Below, piece by piece: positions 38,161 to 45,487 of a DNA stretch of 64,000 nt. A program made the translations under genes and the position numbers. How positions within the stretch are numbered: the stretch's first letter is position 1; each line of letters begins with the position of its first letter. The notes beneath the pieces are model-generated. The model saw only the letters and a program-made list of their open reading frames with translations, ran no database searches and had not been told where the DNA came from. Origin of the DNA: Unio delphinus (Eukaryota; Mollusca; Bivalvia; Unionida; Unionidae); contig JAQISU010000041.1 of NCBI GenBank assembly GCA_029339505.1, forward strand, positions 10,273,311 through 10,337,310. The letters run 5' to 3'.

Positions 38161-38724
38161 TATTGATCCTTGTAATTTCCCACTCGTGTATTCGTTTACA
38201 ATAATATGAGGTGGTTTCCACGGAGATCCAAAGGATTTTAATGAAATCTCCGCGAGGACATTTAATACTTCACGGCCGCATATCGGTGGATCATTTAATT
38301 GTTGTGTTGGCAGCGTGGAATAAAAAATCGGAAACCCTTTGAGTTTCATCGAGGAATTTATATACCGCATAAACTCGCTTGGCGGAGCTAACCCATATGA
38401 ATCGAAGTAGACAATCCCACGTGGATCAATCGCGTATGCAACCCAGTGAGTTCCCGATCCGCTGCTGTTATCAAGATTGATGATACCGGTTTCAACGTTA
38501 TTTGGTTTTCTCGGTAATTGATCTCTCATAAAAACACCTCTGAAATTTTTAATCGCTAGTTTTTTAGCAGCATCAATTAAATCAAAATTGGACATAGGAA
38601 TCGAAGATTCCACAACCATAGGTTCGGAAATCGAAGATTTGTAAATCGAAGATTTTTCAACTAATAAACCGTTCCTGGTATTTTTCTTAGACCCGATCCG
38701 TTCACGGATTTGCCGCTGTACCAT
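38155..38724 (-). CDS. Adenain-like maturation cysteine protease
   Basis: It probably cleaves capsid precursors during virion maturation, as the adenovirus protease (peptidase family C5) does. In the 189-codon frame the family pattern is visible: NFRGVFMRDQLP (60-71), the catalytic His in GTHWVAYAID (H93), an acidic residue in YFDSYG (D108), Gln near TQQL (141-142) and the nucleophile in PPICGRE (C149). The start is uncertain. ATG at 38724 lies inside the upstream gene. The family usually begins near MSNFDLIDAAKKL, whose ATG is at 38595 and would give 146 aa; an ATG at 38619 also exists. The segment before it (38590-38660) has three near-copies of ATCGAAGATT, suggesting replication slippage. 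It lies between the hydrophobic minor protein and the fibre-like gene in the virion cassette. Confidence 0.85.
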   Translation of the reverse strand: MVQRQIRERIGSKKNTRNGLLVEKSSIYKSSISEPMVVESSIPMSNFDLIDAAKKLAIKNFRGVFMRDQLPRKPNNVETGIINLDNSSGSGTHWVAYAIDPRGIVYFDSYGLAPPSEFMRYINSSMKLKGFPIFYSTLPTQQLNDPPICGREVLNVLAEISLKSFGSPWKPPHIIVNEYTSGKLQGSIN

Positions 38725-39143
38725 GAATACGGGGTTCCTGGTAGGTACAACCCCTTTCCCTTTTTTTTATATCCTTTCCCAGTTGCCTTTTTCAACGCCA
38801 TCCCTGCTGCGGTCCCAACGGCTCCCAACGCTGCCGCCTTCGCCACCGCTGGGGCAGCCGCTGCAATCAATGCTGGTATTGCGGCTAACAAAGGAAATAT
38901 ACCACCTGATTTTATCATGTTCGCGACTGCAGCTTTCGAAAATTCTATTTGAACTCCTCGCTTATTTTTCATTGCATCATTGAAATGTTTTATTTGACGA
39001 TCCGTTAATGATATTTTATGTGTACCGCCGGACATCTGCGCTGGTTTTAACGTTATTGTTGTTCCACATTCCTTAGCGGATTTTGATTTTAATTTCTTGA
39101 CCTGACCATCAGTCAGCTTGACACTAACAACACTATATGGCAT
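38661..39143 (-). CDS. Basic/hydrophobic minor virion protein (160 aa, pX/pVI-like)
   Basis: The preferred start is ATG at 39143 (MPYSVVSVKLTDGQ); an ATG at 39158 is also possible. The frame continues upstream to a TTG at 39209. Residues 1-75 carry two copies of a KLTDGQ / SLTDRQ-type motif. Residues about 80-117 are a long Ala/Ile/Leu hydrophobic stretch (FPLLAAIPALIAAAAPAVAK). The tail is Gly/Lys-rich (GKGYKKKGKGLYLPG). Proteins of this shape sit beside capsid genes in Mavericks and resemble small basic, membrane-active adenoviral core proteins; this parallel is inferred. A weak promoter-like TCTTTCAATT is at 39165-39174. Its 3' end overlaps the longest protease frame by 64 bp. Confidence 0.7.
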   Translation of the reverse strand: MPYSVVSVKLTDGQVKKLKSKSAKECGTTITLKPAQMSGGTHKISLTDRQIKHFNDAMKNKRGVQIEFSKAAVANMIKSGGIFPLLAAIPALIAAAAPAVAKAAALGAVGTAAGMALKKATGKGYKKKGKGLYLPGTPYSWYSGKSVNGSGLRKIPGTVY

Positions 39144-39216
39144 TTTATTGTAAAACATATTTATTCTTTCAATTGATCTAATTGGGGAAATCCTATGGAA
39201 ACTTTTCAAGTTTCAT

Positions 39217-40644
39217 TTACAGATTTTCCACTGGTGCATCAACAAGTCTCATTCGTCCGCCAACCCCTTCTAACAACATTGATTTGTCGCTGAGAATGAC
39301 AGCAACCGCTCTATAATTAACACCACCAGGAGCAGCTATACGAGCCCTAAAATGTATGTCAACAACGGATTGTCTCATTAAATCAAGATGTTCCAGCGAA
39401 AAGTAATAAATCGGATACAATTTCTTAAAATCGAGTTGAGATATTTGCAAACCAGTATCAACGTTTTGATCACGACCCATATATGACAGCATCCGATGAT
39501 ATACACGTGCTATATGATTTTCTGTGTAATTAAGTTGTATATCCTCGGTTGGTTCTTGTTGTCCGTTTATTCTCAGCGAGACTTCTCTAACACCTAACTG
39601 ATCAAATATCATATGGCTGCGTTGTTGATTACCAACTCGCTCATTATTCTGTAACGCTATAAATATATGACGTGGAGCTGAAACGCCTTGTTTTGATGCC
39701 AGGTGCCATGTGAATATATCATCGACATTATCCTGTTTGACATCAGTCGTTGTTGTTAGCCAACTTAGCAATGATTTGCCACCTGTTTCCATAAATGAGA
39801 GTAGCCGCTCTTCTCTGGTAATTGATGGGGTCATTACTGGCATCCACAATACCAATTTAGTTATTTTAACTTTACCCTCAGCGGCACCAGTACGCCAAAT
39901 TGCATCGTTGTCATTGCCTTTTCGCACTAACGCGATTGTGTGTTTGGCTCCATAGATGACTTTTCTGACATTTCTGCAGAATCCAAATATGTGATGGAGT
40001 GGAATTGCACACGAAAACTTTTTCTCTTGTCCTTCCAATGCTAATTTTCGTGTTGCAAACCCTAGATTGAAATTACCATTAACGCCTCCGAGAATATCAA
40101 ACGCAGCTCCGGGTCTAGCTCGACGTTCTGGATTAGTTGCTTCTCGTTGATTATCAGCTGCAGTATCTTGTGCTGTTAACACTTTAATGTATTGAATGTG
40201 GTCAGCGTTATCAGTAGTATCCTTTGCAAACATCATAGACGGACCAGCCGATCTTGTATAATCATCGGAATATCTCGCTAGTCCGATTATTGTTGTTGCA
40301 ACATCAACCTCGCGTTCTATTGATTCAATTTCTTTTCCATCAATGAGATATCTTGCACTTTCAAATAACGCCATTATGCCATTGTTAACGAACCCAACTC
40401 GGATATTTGGGTCATCTGCATATGGGGTATCCTCTGCAACATTTGTTACGAGTTTTCCTTCGATTTCGATAAATGCTTCACACGGCAAAAAGTATTTACT
40501 TGTATCTTGAACTTGAAGTTCAACTCGCGATCGTAGGTCGGGTTGTATTGCATGATAGGAATAGTATTGATAATCGCGGACGGAATCATCTTTTCGCATT
40601 GGGGCTTCCATATCAAGCGCGGGATCAGCTGTTCGTTTAAACAT
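39217..40644 (-). CDS. Major capsid protein candidate (475 aa, double-jelly-roll type)
   Basis: It is the largest intact protein of the virion cassette. It starts at ATG 40644, 9 bp after the promoter-like motif at 40654-40669. The N-terminal third has short beta-type segments (KYFLPCEAFIEIEGKLV, NGIMALFESARYLIDGKEIE), as in hexon-like capsid proteins of invertebrate Mavericks. The C-terminal part includes DLMRQSVVDIHFRARIAAPG and ends in a hydrophobic beta segment. It has no signal peptide or TM helix. Identification rests on size, beta-rich pattern and the standard gene order (minor proteins, capsid, pX-like, protease). At 475 aa it is short for a Polinton capsid, so a structure prediction should show two jelly rolls if the call is right. 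Confidence 0.65.
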   Translation of the reverse strand: MFKRTADPALDMEAPMRKDDSVRDYQYYSYHAIQPDLRSRVELQVQDTSKYFLPCEAFIEIEGKLVTNVAEDTPYADDPNIRVGFVNNGIMALFESARYLIDGKEIESIEREVDVATTIIGLARYSDDYTRSAGPSMMFAKDTTDNADHIQYIKVLTAQDTAADNQREATNPERRARPGAAFDILGGVNGNFNLGFATRKLALEGQEKKFSCAIPLHHIFGFCRNVRKVIYGAKHTIALVRKGNDNDAIWRTGAAEGKVKITKLVLWMPVMTPSITREERLLSFMETGGKSLLSWLTTTTDVKQDNVDDIFTWHLASKQGVSAPRHIFIALQNNERVGNQQRSHMIFDQLGVREVSLRINGQQEPTEDIQLNYTENHIARVYHRMLSYMGRDQNVDTGLQISQLDFKKLYPIYYFSLEHLDLMRQSVVDIHFRARIAAPGGVNYRAVAVILSDKSMLLEGVGGRMRLVDAPVENL

Positions 40645-40653
40645 TTATAACAT

Positions 40654-40669
40654 ACTAGTGTTTTCAATT
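40654..40669 (-). promoter_or_regulatory. Late-promoter-like motif upstream of the capsid gene
   Basis: Plus strand ACTAGTGTTTTCAATT, the clearest copy, 9 bp before the capsid ATG. Confidence 0.65.
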
Positions 40670-40700
40670 GGTGAATTGCAAAGCAATTTCATCTTTGTAA

Positions 40701-41186
40701 TCATCGTCGTTGAAAATTCCTCGAATTTCTTTTTAGTTTCAAACCACTTCCTGCTATCGCGTTCATGATAGCGTTATCTGTTACTGGCGAAGCTGTCAAT
40801 TGTGACGAAGTCAATTGCGCTAGTTTTTCTTCCACTGCGTTATTTATTACTTTGCTGATTTTTGCAGGCATCACTGTAGTTGATGGCAGCACTAATGACG
40901 AAGTCATTCGTGGTTTCTTTCGCACCAATGATGCTATTTTATCTTTCGCAGCAGAAAATGCCTTTCCTGCAAGATTTCCAACGAAATTGATTCCCTTATC
41001 ACGGATAGCATCAATGGCTTTCATTGATAATTGTTTAGCTAACGGCGCAACCTTGGGAGCCATTCTTGTAAATAACCCCGCAATGGTATTGCCGAAACCA
41101 TCTCCGTACCACGCGCGATAAACAGGCAATCGTGAGTTCACCACGTAGACACTTACGGGTTTATCATGGTTATAGTGTATAATCAT
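40701..41186 (-). CDS. Small basic virion-type protein (161 aa)
   Basis: The start is ATG at 41186. The N-terminus has YRAWYGDGFGNTIAGLFTRM. Residues about 35-90 are amphipathic and Ala/Lys-rich (APLAKQLSMKAIDAIRDKG, AGKAFSAAKDKIASLVRKK). The C-terminus is Gly/Lys/Arg-rich (GSGLKLKRNSRNFQRR). This resembles amphipathic minor capsid proteins such as adenovirus pVI in layout, but no homology is established. It lies 57 bp upstream of the capsid gene and is preceded by the shared motif at 41198-41215, so co-expression with late genes is likely. Confidence 0.6.
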   Translation of the reverse strand: MIIHYNHDKPVSVYVVNSRLPVYRAWYGDGFGNTIAGLFTRMAPKVAPLAKQLSMKAIDAIRDKGINFVGNLAGKAFSAAKDKIASLVRKKPRMTSSLVLPSTTVMPAKISKVINNAVEEKLAQLTSSQLTASPVTDNAIMNAIAGSGLKLKRNSRNFQRR

Positions 41187-41197
41187 CTTATTATAAA

Positions 41198-41215
41198 ACT
41201 AGTAGTTTTTCAATT
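41198..41215 (-). promoter_or_regulatory. Late-promoter-like motif upstream of the 161-aa gene
   Basis: Plus strand ACTAGTAGTTTTTCAATT, 11 bp before the ATG at 41186. Confidence 0.55.
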
Positions 41216-41220
41216 AGTGA

Positions 41221-42273
41221 TCAATCGCTTACATCCATAAGATTTTCATCGTTGTGATTTTCAACTAATTCAGCAATAAGTTCTCGATATACATTAATGT
41301 CCATGATACCACCAGCAAATAATCGTCTACAGATATCAGCGGCCTCGTTAATTATCTCGACGGAGTTATTTCCGGCTCGTTTCCCTCCGATGAGAACCTC
41401 TAACCGTGATATATCACTGAGAATATTACCAGGACATGTCACGGTAGAATCAAATACATCCTTTGGATTTTTAATCGAATATCCCTTTCCGCTTGTTTCC
41501 TCAGTTGTACCAGTTGCGCCCTGACTATCATCAAGTAATTGCCTTTGTCGGCCTCGACTTTGTTTTTCTCGTTCTTGTTGTTTTTGTATACCATAACTAT
41601 CAACTCCTACTTTAAAAGATCTATACTCAATTGTATCCTTTTTCAAATTACCAATAATCCCCTTATTCGTTTTATACAACCAATTAACCCATTCATCTCG
41701 GCTTATTCTACTGTTTTTATACTCGTCTTTTAAAAAATCCTTTCTAGAATCAAAGCTTTTGGCGGCGAAATCACCAAAAGTCGTATAATCCTGGTGTTTC
41801 TCCAATTGAGGTCGTTTGATTTCCTTTATAGCTCCTTCGGTGAGTTTGTCTATAAAGGAAACACCTCTTGGGGTGACGACATCAACAAGTTGTGGTTCAG
41901 GTGTGGAATCATCAATATCAGCTAATCGTTCATACTCACGCTGAGTTTTTATATCACTGGATAACTGTTGTATCCCTGCGCGTGTTTGTCCGGTCTCTGC
42001 TGCTACCTTTTCAAGCACACCAAGAACAGGCACTTCTCGTCGCTTGCCTTCCTTAGGAATATCTCCGTATATTGCTCGTTCAGTTGCTGTTTTCACATCG
42101 CTGGTCGCCTTAGTTACCGGGGCGAACAGTTGTTCACTTGACACAGAAAAGTCAGTCTGCGCTTGTTGTCGTTGTTGAAGTTGATCGCGAACTCTGTCTC
42201 GAACCGGTATAAACTTTTTAATTGCTGCTAGCCGCTCTCGGGCTAATCTAGTTGTAAGCGATTCACCAACCAT
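41221..42273 (-). CDS. Virion-type protein of unknown function (350 aa)
   Basis: The start is ATG at 42273. It is mostly hydrophilic and helical: an Arg/Gln-rich N-terminus (RERLAAIKKF, QLQQRQQAQTDF), a charged middle with RDEWVNWLYK near 205-215, a basic Gln/Arg linker, then a conserved-looking C-terminal helical domain (SDISRLEVLIGGKRAGNN followed by NEAADICRRLFAGGIMD). The C-terminal AGN...NEA pattern is one I associate with Maverick proteins of unknown role beside the capsid genes; this is unverified. It is the first gene of the leftward cassette and shares a divergent promoter region with the plus-strand gene at 42367. A weak form of the promoter-like motif lies at 42286-42300. Confidence 0.6.
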   Translation of the reverse strand: MVGESLTTRLARERLAAIKKFIPVRDRVRDQLQQRQQAQTDFSVSSEQLFAPVTKATSDVKTATERAIYGDIPKEGKRREVPVLGVLEKVAAETGQTRAGIQQLSSDIKTQREYERLADIDDSTPEPQLVDVVTPRGVSFIDKLTEGAIKEIKRPQLEKHQDYTTFGDFAAKSFDSRKDFLKDEYKNSRISRDEWVNWLYKTNKGIIGNLKKDTIEYRSFKVGVDSYGIQKQQEREKQSRGRQRQLLDDSQGATGTTEETSGKGYSIKNPKDVFDSTVTCPGNILSDISRLEVLIGGKRAGNNSVEIINEAADICRRLFAGGIMDINVYRELIAELVENHNDENLMDVSD

Positions 42274-42366
42274 ATATTGTTTGTGAACTAAATTTTCAAA
42301 TGTGAAATCCGGAGGGTTTCCATCATAATTAAAAGCTTAGTTATTAAATAACTTAGTTATTAAATA
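42274..42366. promoter_or_regulatory. Divergent promoter region with a 16-bp tandem repeat
   Basis: This 93-bp gap separates two divergent starts. CTTAGTTATTAAATAA is repeated directly at 42336-42351 and 42352-42367, running into the ATG of the plus-strand gene. The leftward side carries AACTAAATTTTCAAA (42286-42300). Confidence 0.5.
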
Positions 42367-42645
42367 ATGTACCATCAAGCTAACGTATTCATCTTCGACA
42401 GGGTTAAACTGTACGACGCTATTCGCGAGTGTTTCAGAAATAACATCGCTGGGGATTTCAGAATTGTAATATCTGAGAATGGCGATGAACGATTTGTGTT
42501 AACGACGCGGCAACAAGAACAATTACGTGAAAATGGAGGCGTCGCGGTGATTACTTGCTACTACGACCAGATCATCCATTATGCACATAACTGCATGAGC
42601 AAGTCCAAACTGATGAGTATCCTTTCAGGAGAAAATCCTATGTAA
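42367..42645 (+). CDS. Small protein of unknown function (92 aa)
   Basis: The ATG is at 42367. The sequence is compact and well mixed (FIFDRVKLYDAIRECFRNN, GDFRIVISENG, a CYYDQ segment), with a plausible alpha/beta fold and no motif that I know. It is the only plus-strand gene in the left half of the element and diverges from the virion cassette, which suggests an early or regulatory role. That role is inference only. Confidence 0.45.
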   Translation: MYHQANVFIFDRVKLYDAIRECFRNNIAGDFRIVISENGDERFVLTTRQQEQLRENGGVAVITCYYDQIIHYAHNCMSKSKLMSILSGENPM

Positions 42646-42741
42646 CAAGTGTTACAAAAAAACGCTAAAAAAAAAATAAATAAATAAATTATTTAAATTA
42701 TTTACGAAAGCCTATATTATTTTTTAGTAACACTCACGTGG
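42646..42741. terminator. AT-rich convergent 3' region with AATAAA signals
   Basis: Between the ends of two convergent genes lie overlapping AATAAA units at about 42674-42688 on the plus strand, which could serve as polyadenylation signals. Confidence 0.4.
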
Positions 42742-43098
42742 TTAAGATACGGGTCGCTCCTCGTTTAACATTTTTCTAAGATCACGAACTTTAGAACCAA
42801 TTTCAGCTCGTTTTTGATATTCTTGGCCAAGCTTTTGACGTATTGCTTCAACGGTGCTAAATAGCGTTATAAATAAATTAATGTCGTTACCGTACAAACA
42901 ACCATTAATGGATTTTTGAATTCCTTTCACGAGCCTGTACATCCTAGGTAAAACATAACGACCCCTACTAGACAGATATTCAATATCTTCATATTCCGAG
43001 GTAATCTTGTCAACGTCGAGACTTTCAGATAATAATACCCCTTTATTATTTAAATTTGAGATTTCAGCAATTATAGCATTTACATCATTGATATCCAT
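42742..43098 (-). CDS. Small helical protein of unknown function (118 aa)
   Basis: The ATG is at 43098 (MDINDVNAIIAEISNL). It is acidic at the N-terminus and mostly helical, ending with a Lys/Arg/Glu-rich segment (QEYQKRAEIGSKVRDLRKML) that could be a coiled coil. No family motif is seen. It is convergent with the 92-aa gene and is the last coding unit before the non-coding middle of the element. Confidence 0.45.
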   Translation of the reverse strand: MDINDVNAIIAEISNLNNKGVLLSESLDVDKITSEYEDIEYLSSRGRYVLPRMYRLVKGIQKSINGCLYGNDINLFITLFSTVEAIRQKLGQEYQKRAEIGSKVRDLRKMLNEERPVS

Positions 43099-43337
43099 TA
43101 TTTATATTTTTATATAAATAAATTTATTTATAAATATAGTATACTGTATCTCTAATTAATAAAAATAAAACATATATGACAACACATCTTTGGAACTCCT
43201 TGGGTGCCTTCGCATCCAAGTAAGCCCAAGGGGACCCGAAACATACATCTCCGGAAGGGAGGCCTAAGGTGGCAAACGCCATCTTAGACCGCCCAGAAGA
43301 TATGCTTGAGGTCACAACATGGACGGCACAATGACAT

Positions 43338-43538
43338 ATATTTCCGCTCGAGTGTTGCGGCAAATTTTAGGCATAACATATACTTAATTAACATAATTAA
43401 GGATGGATTATAATTCAATGGAACGATGATGGTATGATATATTTCCGCTCGAGTGTTGCGGCAAATTTTAGGCATAACATATACTTAATTAACATAATTA
43501 GGATGGATTATAATTCAATGGAACGATGATGGTATGAT
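43338..43538. repeat. Tandem repeat of about 100 bp, two copies
   Basis: Copies at 43338-43438 and 43439-43538 are identical by eye apart from one A. Each begins ATATTTCCGCTCGAGTGTTG and ends GAACGATGATGGTATGAT. Confidence 0.95.
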
Positions 43539-43552
43539 GTGGGCGTGGTAAA

Positions 43553-43664
43553 CCAAACCAACATGGCAACCCATGAAATCTCATTCATGGTTGCATGAGT
43601 TGGAAAAAACACACCAACCCACGCTACCGAGAATGCGATAGCATGGGTTGCCATGTTGGTTTGG
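43553..43664. repeat. Perfect 23-bp inverted repeat with 66-bp loop
   Basis: Left arm 43553-43575 (CCAAACCAACATGGCAACCC plus ATG) and right arm 43642-43664 are exact inverse copies. A small nested hairpin (CCATGAA/TTCATGG) lies at 43571-43590. Confidence 0.93.
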
Positions 43665-43739
43665 CTGAGGGGGACCGCCCCACCCCCCCAATTAATAGAA
43701 AAAAACATCTTCCGTTTCGCCATCAAATAATGTGTCTGC

Positions 43740-43815
43740 TATGGGGACCGAACACGTAGTAGTTGATAGCTATGTTTACAAGACAAACACGATACCATTA
43801 CACCACGTACTAGTC
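43740..43815 (-). other. tRNA-like segment (pseudogene or SINE head)
   Basis: The minus strand has a good A box (TGGTGTAATGG), an anticodon-arm-like TTTGTCTTGTAAACA and an approximate B box (GTGTTCGGTCC). The acceptor and T stems do not pair and the spacing before the T arm is too long. It is probably a tRNA-derived relic rather than a functional tRNA. Confidence 0.4.
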
Positions 43816-44604
43816 ATACAGAATAGAGATTTTTTAATATATATATATATATCTGATATACTTAACAATAAGAGATTTTTAAAATAGACAATTTTACTGT
43901 ATCCATCGTATTTAGGAATATAAAATACTAAGTACACAAAAAAAAATTAATTTAACTGTTTGTAAATATCAATCACGCATGCCTGCGTCAGTGAAATACC
44001 GATCATACAGGGTGGGAAACAGAAGTGTGTACTGAAGGTCACATGAATACCGATCAATATAGAGGAGAGGGAAGACATGTATACTTAACAATAAGAGATT
44101 TTTAAAATAGACAATTTTATGCTGCAACAATGAGAAATATTTTAAACAAAATAATACAGTTGTTTAATAAAACAGCGTTTTATATACTCTGTTATAATTC
44201 TCTAGATAAAATACAAGGAATTTTAACCACGCCCACATACTTCAATGAATAGGAAACACTCGCGTTCTGGCTGAGCGAACATAGGTAATGCGTGGATTAT
44301 AAAGAACGTCTGTACTGAAAAGAACGAGTTAGTTGTCTGCTTTACTGCTAGTCCACCCACCCCACACATGAGATATGTAGATAAATAAAACTAATAATGC
44401 AGTTTTAGCCCACAAGTGACAATAAAAGTTTTATTCTCTATCGAAAACTCATGCATTATATCTCCATTACAGTCACGTGGGCGCGCCTAGTCAAGTACAG
44501 GTAATATAGCAGGCGACAAATTCCTTTGACGTCATAATACAAGGGAACTTAGTAGGTAGGGTGTGAATTGTAGTGCGGATTTATCCATAAAGGATTTATC
44601 TCCC

Positions 44605-45105
44605 TTAAATAGTTTCAGTGTATACGAACTTTATTTTATGACCATTTTTTTTAGACAGAGATGTTTTAATGATTTTTTCAGCAACAAATCGAATGGAAGT
44701 ACTGCAAATATCGAAATATTTTCCAGCCGCATTTATCGACTGAAAGCTTCTCTCTTCATTATTTTCTAAATCAAACGATTTCACACCCTTGGGATGTTTC
44801 GCGTGCTTACCAGCGTTGCTTTTTAAAAGGTTATCGCGCTGCGAGACGGCTTGAAGATTCCCAAGACAATTATCAGTCTTCACGCCATTTATGTGATCAA
44901 TCACAAGACCGTCTTCGATTAATCCGTAAAATGCTTCATAGATGGCTCTGTGACAGAGATACTTCTTCCTCCCAGCTGAAAACATCAAATAGCCCATATT
45001 ATTCAGATACCCAACAGGTTCTTTGAGTCTGCGGTGCCTGACAACACCATCACTAGAGGCTTCGTAATTAGCAAGCACTGGGTGAGGTCTGAAATCTTGG
45101 CTCAT
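44605..45105 (-). CDS. HNH homing-type endonuclease with NUMOD-like modules (166 aa)
   Basis: The N-terminus has an NUMOD4-like segment (HPVLANYEASSDGVVRHRR, residues about 8-27). An HNH_3-type core follows: HRAIYEAFYG (52-61), GLVIDHINGVKTDNCLGNLQ (66-85), DNLLKS. The C-terminal part, FDLENNEERSFQSINAAGKY and on, looks like an NUMOD1 DNA-binding module. Such proteins cut DNA at specific sites and usually spread as selfish genes in phages, giant viruses and organelles. Here it is free-standing in the early gene block, 13 bp from the zinc-cluster gene in the same direction. It may help the element invade sites or replicons, or be a hitchhiker. The start is ATG at 45105. Confidence 0.8.
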   Translation of the reverse strand: MSQDFRPHPVLANYEASSDGVVRHRRLKEPVGYLNNMGYLMFSAGRKKYLCHRAIYEAFYGLIEDGLVIDHINGVKTDNCLGNLQAVSQRDNLLKSNAGKHAKHPKGVKSFDLENNEERSFQSINAAGKYFDICSTSIRFVAEKIIKTSLSKKNGHKIKFVYTETI

Positions 45106-45118
45106 TTGTATAATAATA

Positions 45119-45445
45119 CTACTTGTCTAATTTATTATCTGCTTTAATTATAAATCTCTGGATATAATCTTGAGGGGTTTTTATTACTTTGTCCTTGATT
45201 TTATCAAGGATGACGGAGTCAATGATTCGTTTGTCATAGTAGCGTTTTAGTTCCCTGTATCGTTTACCCCCACAAGCAAGGCATAATTGCGATTTTCCTC
45301 TAACACCCACCCCACATTGGAGGCATGCGAGAGGGCCTTTTGAACCGTTCCTCACGCTTTGCATATGATACCCACAGAATTCGCTTCTGCATGATTTGTT
45401 ACACGGGGTTGTAGATCCAATCATTAGCCACTTGCAGTGATTCAT
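45119..45445 (-). CDS. Cys-rich zinc-binding protein (108 aa)
   Basis: The N-terminal half has many Cys/His pairs: C4, C15/C19, C24, H27, then C-x2-C pairs (LACLQCG, QLCLACGGKR), enough for two or three zinc sites. The C-terminal half is basic and helical. It probably binds nucleic acid or acts as an early regulator, an inference from composition. It diverges from the replicase, with only 42 bp between the two ATGs (45445 and 45488). No exact family is claimed. Confidence 0.65.
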   Translation of the reverse strand: MNHCKWLMIGSTTPCNKSCRSEFCGYHMQSVRNGSKGPLACLQCGVGVRGKSQLCLACGGKRYRELKRYYDKRIIDSVILDKIKDKVIKTPQDYIQRFIIKADNKLDK

Positions 45446-45487
45446 TATACTATATTTTTCTATTTAAATACTTGTTTTAATTATAAC

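Larger units (their letters stand above)
43099..44604. other. Non-coding middle of the element, possibly a nested insertion
   Basis: About 1.5 kb with no credible gene, unlike the tightly packed rest of the element. It holds a GC-richer stretch (43190-43330), a tandem 100-bp repeat, a 23-bp perfect inverted repeat, a tRNA-like segment, and a 36-bp direct repeat (CTTAACAATAAGAGATTTTT... at about 43861 and 44084). A 13-bp inverted pair (ATGTGGGCGTGGT at 43537-43549, ACCACGCCCACAT at 44227-44239) could mark the ends of a nested small transposon. A replication origin or packaging site is the alternative. Confidence 0.5.

Noticed and set aside
36704..38221. Start of the fibre-like protein at 38221
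   Set aside because: That extension overlaps the protease gene; the ATG at 38131 follows the shared promoter-like motif.
43740..43815. Functional tRNA-Thr gene on the minus strand
   Set aside because: A box and anticodon arm look right, but the acceptor and T stems do not pair and the T-arm spacing is wrong.
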